A DNA stretch of 64,000 nucleotides from Vagococcus martis (GCF_002026305.1 NZ_MVAB01000001.1:1470001-1534000); one strand, 5' to 3'; shown: positions 18,413 to 27,037, counted from the first letter of the stretch. Program-made: numbers and translations. Notes: generated by a model not told the origin, from the letters alone.

Positions 18413-19426
18413 TTATTGTGCTGAAGCAAAAATGATTAAATTACAATCGTCATTGATACATGATTGTAACGTAATTCTTTCACCTCCGCCAGTACCAGTA
18501 ATACTATCAAATAAAGCTTCACCAGAGTTTACATCAGTGCCATCATCATATACTTGACGAATACTGTTCACAATATAATTCTTTTGTGAACCAATTCCAT
18601 CAGTAACACTAATCTGATTACCGATTGATAAACTAAATATAACACTAAAAGCTCCTGGATTATGTCCAATAAAGTGTGTATTCATGCCATCACTACCTGA
18701 AAAAACTGAGGATCCTCCCCAAGTAGATGCCATAGACTCTGAATTAGCATCAATCACACTTTGACCAGCAGATTGTCCGCCATTTTGATAATGAATTAAC
18801 TGGCCTAAAATATTTAACGTCATCTCTGGTTGAACATCTGATATTTTTTCGTCTCGATACTCAGGTTCTTGAATTGGCTCAACTGTAGCACTTGTCTCCG
18901 TTTGTTCTTGATAGTCAGTCGCATTCGAGCTACTTATTATCTCTTCAGGTTCTTGTTGAAGTGAGTTATCTATTTCTTCTTCATGAGATTCCTCTACTGT
19001 CGGTTCTTCTTTTTTTGAAGAATCATCCTTTTCTTTTATCGCGTCACTATAAGTAGCATCTGGGGTGTATTCTTTTACTATAAGATGCTGATTTGATTTA
19101 GGCTCCTGTGGTTTTTGATGTGTTTGGCTTAATGCGATAGCTGTTGTACTTAGTCCTAGTGTACCAATCAAAATCGCTGCGGTACTTAATCGTTTCACTA
19201 TTTTTTTATGTGCTTGCTCTTTCAGTTCTTTTTTTGTGACTTTCATCGGTGTTACGTTTTTATGTGAGTGTTTATTTTTATTAGAAGAACGTCTTTTCTT
19301 TTTCTTTATCATCACTTTTCCATCTTTTATTACTTTAACAGATGATTTATTGGTCTTCTTTCTTTTTTTCTTTATATCCGAGTTAGTTGAACAATGTTTT
19401 ACAGATTGTTTAGTGTTATTAGTCAT
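18413..19426 (-). CDS. Membrane-anchored sortase-fold protein lacking the catalytic Arg
   Basis: A 337-residue protein. Residues 1-80 are very rich in Lys and Arg and should be cytoplasmic; one membrane segment follows (about 80-100), then an extracellular Glu/Ser/Thr-rich linker (about 105-200) and a C-terminal domain. That domain has the sortase pattern: His255 in HFIGHNPGAF, a GNQISVTDG strand, and Cys323 in ITLQSC. In sortases an Arg follows the Cys by about 8-13 residues; here the tail is INDDCNLIIFASAQ with no Arg. The protein may be a divergent or inactive sortase. AAAGGGG precedes the ATG. It neighbours two Mga-like regulators. Confidence 0.65.
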   Translation of the reverse strand: MTNNTKQSVKHCSTNSDIKKKRKKTNKSSVKVIKDGKVMIKKKKRRSSNKNKHSHKNVTPMKVTKKELKEQAHKKIVKRLSTAAILIGTLGLSTTAIALSQTHQKPQEPKSNQHLIVKEYTPDATYSDAIKEKDDSSKKEEPTVEESHEEEIDNSLQQEPEEIISSSNATDYQEQTETSATVEPIQEPEYRDEKISDVQPEMTLNILGQLIHYQNGGQSAGQSVIDANSESMASTWGGSSVFSGSDGMNTHFIGHNPGAFSVIFSLSIGNQISVTDGIGSQKNYIVNSIRQVYDDGTDVNSGEALFDSITGTGGGERITLQSCINDDCNLIIFASAQ

Positions 19427-19714
19427 TTTAATTACCCCTTTTTCAATGTATTGTTGCTTACAAAAAGAAGTATATGACGTTCAATAATCTTTTATAATGT
19501 GCAAAAATAACTCCTATATATCCAATTTTTGACCAAAAAACAGTTTTTTATTATACGAACAATTAATAACCATTGATACTACAGGATTCTTTAGATTCCA
19601 TCTATCAATAAATTCAATTTTTACCTTACTTATGCTAATTTTTGACCTTTTTTCATTGAATTATTTTTGATTCAATCGATTATTTGTCTAATTATTCACT
19701 CTTACTTCTTCAAC
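19427..19714. other. Gene-free region upstream of the sortase-like gene
   Basis: No coding potential was recognised. An 11-base sequence AATTTTTGACC occurs twice in direct orientation (19524-19534 and 19637-19647). ATTGAAT/ATTCAAT forms a short inverted repeat near 19657. The region should contain the promoter of the gene ending at 18413, but no convincing -35/-10 pair was found. Confidence 0.4.
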
Positions 19715-19765
19715 CAAAAAACCCTTTATATAAGTCATCATCTGACTTATATAAAGGGTTTTTTT
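19715..19765. terminator. Strong bidirectional terminator
   Basis: A perfect 19-bp inverted repeat (19719-19737/19743-19761) with a 5-base loop has T-runs on both sides. It lies about 115 bases past the stop codon of the minus-strand gene at 19879 and shields the sortase-like gene from readthrough. Confidence 0.85.
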
Positions 19766-19878
19766 ACACTGGTAGGTTGTTCTGCGTGAATCCACTATCA
19801 TTTTACTATTTATTTAATACAAATTAATGACTCTTTCTCATTCTTAGAAGATTTTCTATCCAAATATGTCATGTAGCA

Positions 19879-20577
19879 CTAATGAAAAACCGCTAAAATA
19901 TTAAGAGACAGTTTTAGTCTTTCGGTCTCATGATCATGGCTAGTTATATTAGAAACGTTCACTGTGTCAAAAGACAAACCATCTACTTTGATATGTGATA
20001 AGATACCACCATTATCCACAACAAGTTTAGGCCATTCACAATCTGTGTGGGTATGGATTGATTGACTATTGATTATTTTCCCCACTTCATCTGACAAAAT
20101 AGCTGCACCGGCAGTAACATCTAAGTTTTCTATATCAAAAAATTTAGAAGCAACAAAATTCGTCACACGCTCTGTTTCTTGCCAACTTAAAGGATGCGTA
20201 GAAAAAGCTTTGTCTGTTCGTCCTACAATCATATAGTCTATCTTTTCTTTATGATTGACCAATTGATGTAATTCTTCTGGATTAGTATTTAACCACGTTA
20301 TAACACGATCAAAATCACAATACATCAGATTACACGGTGACTGTTTAGTTGTTAAGGCATACGATAGCACTTGTCTTCTTGCGTCTGCTGCGCCATTTTT
20401 AGGAATCACTTTTACTCGTTTAAACTGATTTGATACCTGATGAATGACCTCTTGATGAGTGACATCACTCACACATAAATAGACTTCAGAAAATAGTTGT
20501 TGTAGTTTTTTACCTAAACCATCACATGAGCTTAATAACTGTCCTGATGGATCATGAACTGTTGCCATTAAAATCAT
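19879..20577 (-). CDS. Protein of unknown function with glycosyltransferase A-like features
   Basis: A 232-residue soluble protein. Features suggest a GT-A nucleotide-sugar fold: an N-terminal Rossmann-like alternation (LFSEVYLCVSDV...RVKVIPKNGAADARRQVL), an acidic CDFDR near residue 88 that resembles a DxD metal motif, and a downstream MIVGRTDKAF followed by TERVTNF and DVTAGAAIL. No specific family was identified. AGGAGGG precedes the ATG. It follows the FMN-binding-like lipoprotein gene by about 30 bases on the same strand, so the two may form an operon. The assignment is tentative. Confidence 0.45.
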   Translation of the reverse strand: MILMATVHDPSGQLLSSCDGLGKKLQQLFSEVYLCVSDVTHQEVIHQVSNQFKRVKVIPKNGAADARRQVLSYALTTKQSPCNLMYCDFDRVITWLNTNPEELHQLVNHKEKIDYMIVGRTDKAFSTHPLSWQETERVTNFVASKFFDIENLDVTAGAAILSDEVGKIINSQSIHTHTDCEWPKLVVDNGGILSHIKVDGLSFDTVNVSNITSHDHETERLKLSLNILAVFH

Positions 20578-20608
20578 AAATGCCCTCCTAACTATTCTTA
20601 AGTTCAGT

Positions 20609-21661
20609 TTACCATATCTTGTTGATATCTAACTGTTGACGCAGTTCGTTATATGTTTGATAAGATGGATGTTTTTTAAGCTCCTCATTAGCTATATCAA
20701 GTGTTTGATTATCTTTGATTTCTTTCGTTAGCTTATCAGCAAATTTAATAAAATCTTGATTTGTTTCCTTATTGTAGTCTAACGAATAATATTTTGACTG
20801 ACGATAGTATGGTTTCAACGATTCATCTGTCATCTTCTCAGGTTGATCAGCAAAATACTCGTCATACCTAACATCTGTTATTTTATCTTTTGTCGTTACT
20901 ACCTGTAATCTTCCTATCAATCCATTCGGCAATTCTTTTGCAAAACCAAAATACTTATTCTCATAAGGTTCACGAATCCAATCTTTCATTTGTTCAGCTA
21001 GTGGCATAAACCCTTCTCTAGCAGAAGTTGAAGAACCCTTTACCGTTAAAAAGTCCCCCGTCACTCGATTTTCATCACGCATTTGTTTTTCAACATAGGT
21101 TATGCCATTTACAACCGTAACCAATGTTTCATCCGTTCGAGTATTATCTGCCTGAAAAAAAGCATAGTCTGATAATCGTTTATTGGCCCCTGCATATTTA
21201 GGTTCATAATAACTCTCACTAGCAAATTCTGTAAACTCGACATTCAAAATACCTGCTGTTTCGGGATGCGTAACAACTTCAACAATACCATAGTTATTTC
21301 CTTTAAATAGACCTTCATTTTTATAATAATAACCCTCTAATAATCCCAATGGTGGTTGATTTGACCAAAACATTTTTTTCATTTTTTCTTCTTTTGTATA
21401 TATAGCTGGTGGTGTCGAGCCAAATGTCGTCTGTGTTGCACCAGTAACCACATCATATGTATACTCATGATTGTCAAACGACACATCTTCTTCATGCTTG
21501 TTTGTATCTTCTTTAGTCTCTGTATTTTTTACCACAACTTGTTTTTCCTCCAAATCTTGTTTAGCTGATTTTGTCGTCTCTTTATTGGAATTGTGAGAAC
21601 AACCCACTAACATCATGATCATTGAAGCAACTAACCCATATTTCAAACTTTTTCGTTTCAT
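20609..21661 (-). CDS. Lipoprotein with FMN-binding-like repeats
   Basis: About 350 residues with a lipoprotein signal ending LVG-Cys21. Two similar halves follow. Each has a threonine motif reminiscent of the flavinylation site of FMN-binding domains: VVTGATQTT near 71-79 and TVKGSSTSA near 206-214. The segments GIVEVVTHPETAGILNVEF and GRLQVVTTKDKITDVRY resemble the beta-strand core of that family. PplA of Listeria and Enterococcus is a two-domain lipoprotein of this kind used in extracellular electron transfer; here it is a suggestion only. The ATG at 21661 was chosen because earlier Met codons lack an appropriately spaced ribosome-binding site and the signal peptide fits. Confidence 0.6.
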   Translation of the reverse strand: MKRKSLKYGLVASMIMMLVGCSHNSNKETTKSAKQDLEEKQVVVKNTETKEDTNKHEEDVSFDNHEYTYDVVTGATQTTFGSTPPAIYTKEEKMKKMFWSNQPPLGLLEGYYYKNEGLFKGNNYGIVEVVTHPETAGILNVEFTEFASESYYEPKYAGANKRLSDYAFFQADNTRTDETLVTVVNGITYVEKQMRDENRVTGDFLTVKGSSTSAREGFMPLAEQMKDWIREPYENKYFGFAKELPNGLIGRLQVVTTKDKITDVRYDEYFADQPEKMTDESLKPYYRQSKYYSLDYNKETNQDFIKFADKLTKEIKDNQTLDIANEELKKHPSYQTYNELRQQLDINKIW

Positions 21662-21772
21662 ACTCATCATCTCTTTTCTTATCCTAATCATTGTTACATA
21701 ACAATATCCTACTCAAATAAACTATAGATTAATTTCCTATTAATTATTCTAAATTTTTATGAACAACTATGA

Positions 21773-21812
21773 ACAAAAAAGCCAGCAATCATTAAATGAT
21801 TACTGACTCTTT
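21773..21812 (-). terminator. Native terminator of the ClbS-like gene, now displaced by IS30
   Basis: Arms 21780-21792 and 21796-21808 pair over 13 bp (two G-U) around a 3-base loop, followed on the minus strand by TTTTTTG. Before the IS30 insertion it lay just after the stop codon of the gene now ending at 23077. Confidence 0.82.
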
Positions 21813-21839
21813 TGATTAGTTTAAATATTTTTTGTATTT

Positions 21840-21853
21840 ATTTATTTTTTTAA
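21840..21853 (+). repeat. Left target-site duplication of IS30 copy 1
   Basis: ATTTATTTTTTTAA, repeated exactly at 23095-23108 on the other side of the element. Confidence 0.75.
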
Positions 21854-23094
21854 GGTTAATTGTAGAATCAAGTTAGCCACCCTAAAATAATAAAAAAACA
21901 CCATGGTAAAAATTCATGTATCATTGAAGTATCTACCCAACAACGAAAGGAATTTTTATCATGGCGCAAATTCAGAATACCACACAAAAATTGACTTATA
22001 AACATCTTTCCTTTGAAGAAAGACAACTTATTGAAGTTTGGCATAATAGAGGTGATTCTAATAGAGCAATCGGTAAACGATTAGGTCGACACCATCAAAC
22101 AATAAACAATGAGCTAAAACGTGGTACAACAACGCAAATCAAAGAAAATAAAAAGCCTAGACAACTCTATTTTGCTGAGACAGGACAAGCTAAATATATA
22201 GAAAATAGAAAGCGTTGTGGTGCTAATTCTAAGCTAGCCAGTGCTGTTGACTTTATTAATTATGCCTGTAAACAGATTATTGATTTTAATTGGTCACCAG
22301 ATGCAATTGTTGGTTTTACCAAGTCCATGAGGACCTGGAATACACCTACTGTCTCTACTAAGACACTTTATAATTATATTGATAGTGGCTTTTTACCTAT
22401 TAGAAACCATCATCTCAAGATGAAGATCAGACTCTCACCTAAAAAGAAAAGAAGTCGTAAGCATAAAAAAGAACTAGGAAAATCGATTGATGAACGACCA
22501 AGTACAGTTGATGATAGAAAAAACTTTGGTCATTGGGAAATAGATAGCGTTATTGGTTCAAAATCTAAAGATGATAATGCTATACTTACTCTTGTTGAAA
22601 GAAAAACGCGTTACATGATCACTGTTGTTTTAGATGATCATACAGAAGAGTCTGTTTGTTATACTGTTAATCAATTAAAATCTGAGTTCGGACAAGTTAA
22701 TTTTAGCAAGATGTTTCAATCAATTACTGCTGATAATGGTAGTGAATTTAGCTCGCTTCATGATACTCTCCAACAAATAACGGATGTCTATTTTGCTCAT
22801 CCTTATTCTTCTTGGGAACGAGGTACAAATGAAAGACATAATGGTTTATTAAGACAATTTATTCCGAAAGGAACTCCAATCTGCAACTACTCAAAACAAT
22901 TCATTCAACTGGCTACTGAAAAAATTAATCTTTTACCACGTAAAATCTTAAATTATAGACAACCAGCTACATTATTTTTAGAAGAAATTCAAAAGCTTAA
23001 AATCAAAACATGTTGGTAAGGATGGATTTTAATAGAATAACACAAAAAATTAGATGTTTTTACCTAGGTGGCTAACTTAATATTGCAATTTAGA
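21854..23094 (+). mobile_element. IS30-family insertion sequence, copy 1
   Basis: About 1241 bp. The ends were set by comparison with the second copy at 49459-50698, which agrees from GGTTAATTG through GCAATTTAG. Imperfect terminal inverted repeats are at 21858-21881 and 23067-23090 and match at 20 of 24 positions, sharing AAGTTAGCCACC. One transposase gene fills the element. It is flanked by a 14-bp direct repeat, much longer than the 2-3 bp usual in the IS30 family. It inserted in the last codons of a ClbS/DfsB-like gene. Confidence 0.92.
21961..23019 (+). CDS. IS30-family transposase, copy 1
   Basis: A 352-residue transposase. The N-terminal helix-turn-helix is HLSFEERQLIEVWHNRG with RAIGKRLGRHHQTINNEL. 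The DDE residues are Asp195 (HWEIDSVIGS), Asp258 (TADNGSEF) and Glu291 (ERGTNERHNGLLRQ), the last motif being typical of IS30. The frame is intact. It differs from the second copy by one residue, Gln238 here and Arg there. GAAAGGAA precedes the ATG. Confidence 0.96.
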   Translation: MAQIQNTTQKLTYKHLSFEERQLIEVWHNRGDSNRAIGKRLGRHHQTINNELKRGTTTQIKENKKPRQLYFAETGQAKYIENRKRCGANSKLASAVDFINYACKQIIDFNWSPDAIVGFTKSMRTWNTPTVSTKTLYNYIDSGFLPIRNHHLKMKIRLSPKKKRSRKHKKELGKSIDERPSTVDDRKNFGHWEIDSVIGSKSKDDNAILTLVERKTRYMITVVLDDHTEESVCYTVNQLKSEFGQVNFSKMFQSITADNGSEFSSLHDTLQQITDVYFAHPYSSWERGTNERHNGLLRQFIPKGTPICNYSKQFIQLATEKINLLPRKILNYRQPATLFLEEIQKLKIKTCW

Positions 23095-23607
23095 ATTTAT
23101 TTTTTTAATTGCCCAATCATAATGGCTCGATGTGGTTGAAACACCGTAACTGCCTAATGTTGTTCCACCTGTCCAAGCGAAATATCCTTTACTAAATAAG
23201 GTATCATTATCAAAAGACTCGATACGTTTCATGACTTCTTCATGCGACTTATCTAAATTTTGTTTGGCAATTTCATAAGATGTACTAGCATGTTCTTTGG
23301 TAAACTGTTCATTCATTTCACCATAAGAACGTCAATTGGACGGGCTTGGTAAAAATGATGTGGTCTCACCAGAAACATTACTATCAATCCAACGAATTAG
23401 TAGTTGATGCCATTCATATAAATGAATCAAGACATCTTTGATATTTTTATCTCTATCCCAATGTGCTTCTTTTCCAATCTTTTGATTACTCCAGTCAAAC
23501 GTTCCATTTATCTCTTCTTCAGTTAGGTCGTTTAACACCGTCATTAGTCTTTGACACTGTTTCGTTGCTGCTTCTAATAAATCTACTTTCGTTGTTGGTC
23601 GCGCCAT
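23077..23607 (-). pseudogene. Broken ClbS/DfsB-family protein gene (nonsense codon and IS30 insertion)
   Basis: Starting from ATG at 23607 (after AAAGGTGG), 91 codons encode an N-terminus with MARPTTKVDLLEAA and HLYEWHQLLIRW, typical of the ClbS/DfsB four-helix family. Codon 92 is TGA (23332-23334). The frame continues without shift as RSYGEMNEQFTKEH, and family members have Trp at this point, so TGG has probably mutated to TGA. The 3' end is altered as well: IS30 replaced the native C-terminus KYKKYLN with SKLQY. The rest can be reconstructed from both flanks. A sequencing error at the TGA cannot be excluded. Confidence 0.8.
23095..23108 (+). repeat. Right target-site duplication of IS30 copy 1
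   Basis: ATTTATTTTTTTAA, identical to 21840-21853. It forms part of the coding sequence of the interrupted ClbS-like gene. Confidence 0.75.
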
Positions 23608-23667
23608 TTTTGTCCACCTTTGTATTATTTTAGTTACTGGATAATACTTACCACAATGTTTGTACAT

Positions 23668-23917
23668 TAATTTTTACGTTTACTAATATAAGTTAATTAT
23701 CTAGAGTACTAGCAACCGTTATTGGTAGCTCTATCTGTGACACTAAAAAATTAATATCCTCCCTGTAATACTACTCTAAAGATTATTTTTAATCATTTGA
23801 TAACTAATAAAATTTCTCAATTTAAATCATCTAACTCTTATCATAGAATGAAGAGACAAAATAATTCCTATACAATTATTGTCGAGTAACTTTTTCCTAA
23901 GATTTAGACTTTATATT
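23668..23917. other. Gene-free region upstream of cysK
   Basis: This AT-rich interval between the ClbS-like gene and cysK contains no gene, terminator or riboswitch that could be recognised. The cysK promoter follows directly at 23918. Confidence 0.5.
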
Positions 23918-23945
23918 TTGAATAGTAGCTTAAACACGTTATAAT
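23918..23945 (+). promoter_or_regulatory. Promoter of cysK-cysE
   Basis: TTGAAT, a 16-base spacer and TATAAT (23940-23945) form a good sigma-A promoter, with about 45 bases of leader to cysK. Confidence 0.7.
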
Positions 23946-23995
23946 TTATATATTATAAAAAAGTGATAAATTAATTAATAAAAGGGAGATATTAT

Positions 23996-24928
23996 ATGAC
24001 ACAAATTTATACTTCAATTGATGAACTTATTGGCAAAACACCTTTACTTGAATTAAAAGGGATTGAAAATAAACTTGGCCTAGATGCTACTATTTTAGCT
24101 AAAGTAGAGTACTTTAATCCAGCTGGTTCGGTAAAAGATAGAATTGCCAAAGCGATGCTAGATACCGCTGAAAAAAGTGGTGTATTAACAAAAGAAACAA
24201 CCATCATTGAACCTACTTCTGGAAATACTGGCATTGGTTTATCTATGATGGCTGCTGCACGGGGCTACAAATTAATTATCGTTATGCCTGAAACAATGTC
24301 GGTTGAACGCCGTCAATTAATGAAAGCATACGGTGCAGAACTTGTCTTAACTGAAGGGGCTAAAGGAATGAAAGGTGCGATTGCCAAAGCGGAAGAACTA
24401 GCATCTGAAATTGATAATAGTTTTATTCCATCTCAATTCTCAAACCCTGCTAACCCTGAAATCCATTATCAAACAACTGGACCAGAAATTTGGAATGACA
24501 CTGAAGGTAATGTTGATATTTTTGTCGCTGGCGTAGGAACGGGGGGAACGGTAACTGGTGTAGGCACATACCTTAAAGAAAAAAACCCTAACGTCAAAGT
24601 CATTGCTGTTGAACCCACTGACTCTGCTGTTTTATCTACTGGTGTGCCCGGTAGTCATAAAATCCAAGGAATTGGTGCTGGATTTGTTCCTTCTATTTTA
24701 GATACATCTGTTTATGACGATATTATCACTGTATCAAATGAAGATGCTTTTGAAACAGGTCGTTTACTCGCTGAAGATGAAGGTGTGTTAGTTGGTATTT
24801 CTTCAGGTGCTGCAACGTATGCTGCTATTCAATTAGCAAAACAACCTGAAAATAAAAATAAACGTATTGTAGTATTGTTACCAGATACTGGGGAACGCTA
24901 TTTATCTACACCAATGTTTACAGAATAG
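23996..24928 (+). CDS. cysK: Cysteine synthase (O-acetylserine sulfhydrylase)
   Basis: A 310-residue pyridoxal-phosphate enzyme. The cofactor lysine is Lys47 in NPAGSVKDR, the substrate loop is PTSGNTG, and the phosphate-binding glycine loop is [12 protein letters not shown]. It makes cysteine from O-acetylserine and sulfide in the cytosol. AAAGGGAG precedes the ATG. The next gene, ten bases downstream, encodes serine acetyltransferase, so the pair supplies both steps of cysteine synthesis. Confidence 0.95.
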   Translation: MTQIYTSIDELIGKTPLLELKGIENKLGLDATILAKVEYFNPAGSVKDRIAKAMLDTAEKSGVLTKETTIIEPTSGNTGIGLSMMAAARGYKLIIVMPETMSVERRQLMKAYGAELVLTEGAKGMKGAIAKAEELASEIDNSFIPSQFSNPANPEIHYQTTGPEIWNDTEGNVDIFVAGVGTGGTVTGVGTYLKEKNPNVKVIAVEPTDSAVLSTGVPGSHKIQGIGAGFVPSILDTSVYDDIITVSNEDAFETGRLLAEDEGVLVGISSGAATYAAIQLAKQPENKNKRIVVLLPDTGERYLSTPMFTE

Positions 24929-24938
24929 GAAGATTATT

Positions 24939-25685
24939 ATGTCTAGGAATTATGTTGGAATGGAGCAAGCAATTGAAAAAGTGATCTCTGACTTCTTTTC
25001 TTTGCTCTTTCCAAATTTTTTTAGTTCACACGAACAAACGACAACAAACGACATGTTTCAAGAATCCATTATCACAGGATTAACTTATGTGATAGAAGAT
25101 GAAATGGCAATCAAGACTATTTCTGAAGAACTAACCAATAAACTGCCTAATATTTTTGAAATGATAAAAACCGATGTTCAGGCTGCTTATGAAAGTGATC
25201 CCGCTGCAAAAAGTAAGGATGAAATCATTTTAACTTATCCTGGTTTTAAAGCCATTAGCATCTATCGTCTTGCCCATGAACTCTATCGACTCAAAGTCCC
25301 TATCATCCCTCGTATGTTAACCGAAAAAATGCATAGTCTAACTGGGATTGACATTCACCCAGGAGCTCAAATTGGTGCATACTTTTTCATTGATCATGGA
25401 ACAGGTATTGTCATTGGTGAAACAACAGTGATTGGTGAACACGTGAAAATTTATCAGAATGTCACGCTTGGTGTAAGAAGTTTTGAAATAGCTGAGGATG
25501 GCACACTTGCCAAACATGGAAAGAGACATCCTAATATTGGAGATGGTGTGGTTGTCTATGCGGGTGCTACTATTTTGGGTGGAGATACTTTTATTGGAAA
25601 AAACTCTATCATTGGAAGTGGCACATGGATTACTAGATCTGTCCCTGAAGATACTCTTGTTGTAAATAAAAACTCAACCTATTAA
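24939..25685 (+). CDS. cysE: Serine O-acetyltransferase
   Basis: A 248-residue left-handed beta-helix acetyltransferase. The N-terminal half is helical. The C-terminal half has hexapeptide repeats (IDIHPGAQIG, GIVIGETTVIGEHVKI, ATILGGDTFIGKNSIIGSG) with the SAT motif FIDHGTGIVIGE, including the active-site Asp and His. It makes O-acetylserine for CysK and is co-transcribed with it. In enterococci cysE often lies between gltX and cysS; that position is empty here. A terminator follows directly. Confidence 0.88.
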   Translation: MSRNYVGMEQAIEKVISDFFSLLFPNFFSSHEQTTTNDMFQESIITGLTYVIEDEMAIKTISEELTNKLPNIFEMIKTDVQAAYESDPAAKSKDEIILTYPGFKAISIYRLAHELYRLKVPIIPRMLTEKMHSLTGIDIHPGAQIGAYFFIDHGTGIVIGETTVIGEHVKIYQNVTLGVRSFEIAEDGTLAKHGKRHPNIGDGVVVYAGATILGGDTFIGKNSIIGSGTWITRSVPEDTLVVNKNSTY

Positions 25686-25738
25686 ACAAAGAAAAGAGTT
25701 ATGAAGAAGAGACCAGCTCTCCTTCATAACTCTTTTTT
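25686..25738. terminator. Bidirectional terminator of cysE, embedded in the gtrA coding end
   Basis: A perfect 14-bp stem (25693-25706/25722-25735) with flanking A- and T-runs. Its sequence also encodes the last residues and the stop codon of the convergent gtrA. Confidence 0.85.
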
Positions 25739-26220
25739 GCATTAAATACAATACGTTTTGATACAACATAATTGATAATTGTTGCAAGAACTTGAGATAG
25801 TACGGTAAAAATAAATTCATTCAACAAGTAGGCATTTCCCATATATGGGCCAATTAGAGGATGGCTAAATACAAATTGCTGGTAGTTAACTTTTTGTAGA
25901 TGAAACAATGAAATCATTATTCTATTATATTTTTCTACAAAAAAATAAGCTATCCCTAAATCAAGCATGATGACGAAAAAACGCCCTGCTATAAACTCAA
26001 CAAATTGTTTCAATGAACGGTAAAATCCCAAACCAGTATTTTTAAATACGAAAAACTTATTAGCAAAGAATGAAAAAACAATCGCTACCGTTTGTGCCAA
26101 TGCAACCGTTACAAGAACATTATCTGTCCATCCTTTTGACATAAATCGTATAAAAAAATAGATGAAGGTTGCTGTCGTACCAAACACACTATACCACAGT
26201 AATTCTCGACGTCTAATCAT
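25699..26220 (-). CDS. GtrA-family membrane protein
   Basis: A 173-residue protein with four predicted membrane segments and the GtrA family layout (IRRRELLWYSVFGTTATF at the start, SQVLATIINYVVSKRIVF near the end). GtrA-like proteins are thought to move lipid-linked sugars across the membrane or to assist in cell-surface glycosylation. The ATG at 26220 was chosen because AAGGGGTG precedes it and the family starts near here. The C-terminal dozen codons form the hairpin of the shared terminator. It lies 58 bases downstream of mecA. Confidence 0.82.
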   Translation of the reverse strand: MIRRRELLWYSVFGTTATFIYFFIRFMSKGWTDNVLVTVALAQTVAIVFSFFANKFFVFKNTGLGFYRSLKQFVEFIAGRFFVIMLDLGIAYFFVEKYNRIMISLFHLQKVNYQQFVFSHPLIGPYMGNAYLLNEFIFTVLSQVLATIINYVVSKRIVFNAKKSYEGELVSSS

Positions 26221-26278
26221 TCTGTCACCCCTTAACATTTTTCGTTTTAATAAAAAAAGAATGTCCGAAAACATTCTC

Positions 26279-26971
26279 TTACTTAAAGTAATACTTCATA
26301 ATACTTAATGCATTTCTGTCAATAATCAATTCACCATATTCATCCAAAACATCTCGTGTAATGCTTGTTAATTCCATATACTCATAGATTTTAGATACAT
26401 CGTTTCTTGCTTGTCCTTCTGTGCTATCTTCCAATAAGAATGATAACTGTAAGTAGTAATTATTATTATAAAAATACAATGAGGATAAGGCATTTAACAA
26501 CTGGATATTATTAGCCAACTCAACAACACTTTCAAAGTCAGATGTTCTAAACACTGTCTCATAAGTTGCACCAAAAATACTATCTTCTAAATAATTAAAC
26601 TCACCAACATCAGATGATGATTCCTTTTCTTTTTGAGTCGATTCTGGAGGTGTCATTTGATTTCTTAAATAATCAACAAATCCTTCTGCTTGAGTATTAT
26701 CAAAATCATTGAAATCCGAATCATCTTCAATCGCCGTATTTTTACTAATAAACAATTCAAGTCCATCATGGTTGGGTAGCACTTGGAACGTTACAGCGTC
26801 TGTTCCTTGGAATTGATCATCTACATCGACCTCTTCTAAAATACTATAAAAGAATGTCTCTATTTGCCTTTGATTACCAAGCAAATCTAAAAAAGTGATT
26901 CCGCGTTCTGCAAGATCATCATTCCCAATTGATACTCGAATCGTATTCTCATTAATTCGTTCCATTTCCAT
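26279..26971 (-). CDS. mecA: Adapter protein MecA
   Basis: A 230-residue protein. The N-terminal domain has the typical MERINENTIRVSIGNDDLAERGITFLDLL stretch used for substrate recognition. A variable acidic linker (about residues 80-125) separates it from the C-terminal domain that binds ClpC. MecA delivers proteins such as ComK/ComX-type regulators and Spx to ClpCP. AAAGGGG precedes the ATG, and TTTACT-16-TACAAT (27010-27037) is a plausible promoter. It lies beside spx, as in many Firmicutes. Confidence 0.93.
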   Translation of the reverse strand: MEMERINENTIRVSIGNDDLAERGITFLDLLGNQRQIETFFYSILEEVDVDDQFQGTDAVTFQVLPNHDGLELFISKNTAIEDDSDFNDFDNTQAEGFVDYLRNQMTPPESTQKEKESSSDVGEFNYLEDSIFGATYETVFRTSDFESVVELANNIQLLNALSSLYFYNNNYYLQLSFLLEDSTEGQARNDVSKIYEYMELTSITRDVLDEYGELIIDRNALSIMKYYFK

Positions 26972-27009
26972 ATGGCTACACCCCTTTTCAAAAGTATTTA
27001 TATAGTTCC

Positions 27010-27037
27010 ATTGTAAAGCATATTAATAAAAAGTAAA
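27010..27037 (-). promoter_or_regulatory. Probable promoter of mecA
   Basis: TTTACT, a 16-base spacer and TACAAT on the minus strand, about 40 bases before the mecA start codon. Confidence 0.5.

Noticed and set aside
23332-23334. TGA as a recoded tryptophan codon
   Set aside because: Neighbouring intact genes use TGA as a stop (for example efrA and folC), so a nonsense mutation or sequencing error is more likely.
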